Shown in pieces: positions 21,163 through 21,271 of a stretch of DNA of 21,271 nucleotides. Within the stretch, counting starts at the first letter, position 1; every line of letters begins with the position of its first letter. The stretch spans positions 1 to 21,271 of the forward strand of contig JASLID010000047.1 of the NCBI GenBank assembly GCA_030153045.1, written 5' to 3'. The position numbers and the translations under genes were made by a program. The DNA is from Flavobacterium sp. (GTDB taxonomy: Bacteria; Bacteroidota; Bacteroidia; Flavobacteriales; Flavobacteriaceae). The notes beneath the pieces were generated by a model. That model did not search any database. It was not told the DNA's origin and was given only the letters and a program-made list of their open reading frames with translations.

Positions 21163-21271
21163 ATGGAAATAAGAAGAGATGTTTTTCAAGCTATTGCCGA
21201 CCCAACAAGAAGAGCAATTATTGGACTTATTGCCGTACAAGCAATGACACCAAATGCCTTGGCTGAGCATT
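21163..21271 (+). CDS. ArsR-family winged-helix regulator (cut by the window end)
   Basis: The first 36 residues are visible: MEIRRDVFQAIADPTRRAII, followed by a helix and TPNALAEH. The DVFQAIADPTRR start is the signature of ArsR/SdpR-type repressors that often sit before a START/SRPBCC-domain gene. The remainder, including the recognition helix, lies outside. It is probably self-regulated through the promoter just upstream. Confidence 0.85.
   Translation, partial: MEIRRDVFQAIADPTRRAIIGLIAVQAMTPNALAEH

Overview
The window looks like chromosomal DNA of a low-GC Bacteroidetes, most likely Flavobacterium or a close relative. The evidence is the AT-rich coding style, many lipoproteins with Bacteroidetes-like signal peptides, and repeated promoter motifs of the Bacteroidetes type (-7 TAnnTTTG with an upstream TTG or TTTG). 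No rRNA, tRNA, CRISPR array, transposase or integrase is visible.

Region 1 (1-12757) is an array of 14 gene cassettes, all in the same orientation. They are separated by about 120-130 bp elements that begin AACAGCGGTTT and end AAAGCCGGCGGGACGTT. Each element is an imperfect palindrome whose arms covary, so it can fold as single-stranded DNA. The bases just inside each cassette are inverted copies of each other: the 5' end reads GTT-N7-A-T and the 3' end reads roughly AAC-N7'-AAC. N7 is cassette-specific, and a mismatch recurs at the eleventh base. This is the logic of integron attC sites and cassettes, but in a Bacteroidetes context and with element sequences I do not recognise. About half the elements carry TATATTTG, so they may also supply promoters. 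Cargo: a rhomboid protease, a small multidrug-export-like protein, an acyltransferase, several lipoproteins and secreted proteins, a two-gene unit with a Cys/Gly-rich product, a WD40-like propeller protein, a RibD/DHFR-like reductase and several unknowns.

Region 2 (about 12758-17580) interrupts the array and has no such elements. It holds a gene remnant, an FAD amine-oxidase-like gene whose domain order appears circularly permuted, an intrinsic terminator, a SAM methyltransferase, an alpha/beta hydrolase on the minus strand and an endonuclease/exonuclease/phosphatase-family protein.

Region 3 (17581-18830) is a second short array of two cassettes. It starts at a 19-bp motif that also occurs before the methyltransferase gene and may be an attI-like or cassette-start site. 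The second cassette carries a DUF7660-like gene overlapping a membrane-protein gene that is frameshifted in a run of eight A.

Region 4 (18831-21271) returns to ordinary genes: a DUF1801-like protein, a truncated secreted-protein gene, a serine hydrolase of the beta-lactamase superfamily (minus strand) and the start of an ArsR-type regulator cut off by the window end.

The main result is the array. It behaves like a cassette-capture system or an integrase-less cluster of recombination sites, and its cargo is biased to the cell envelope.
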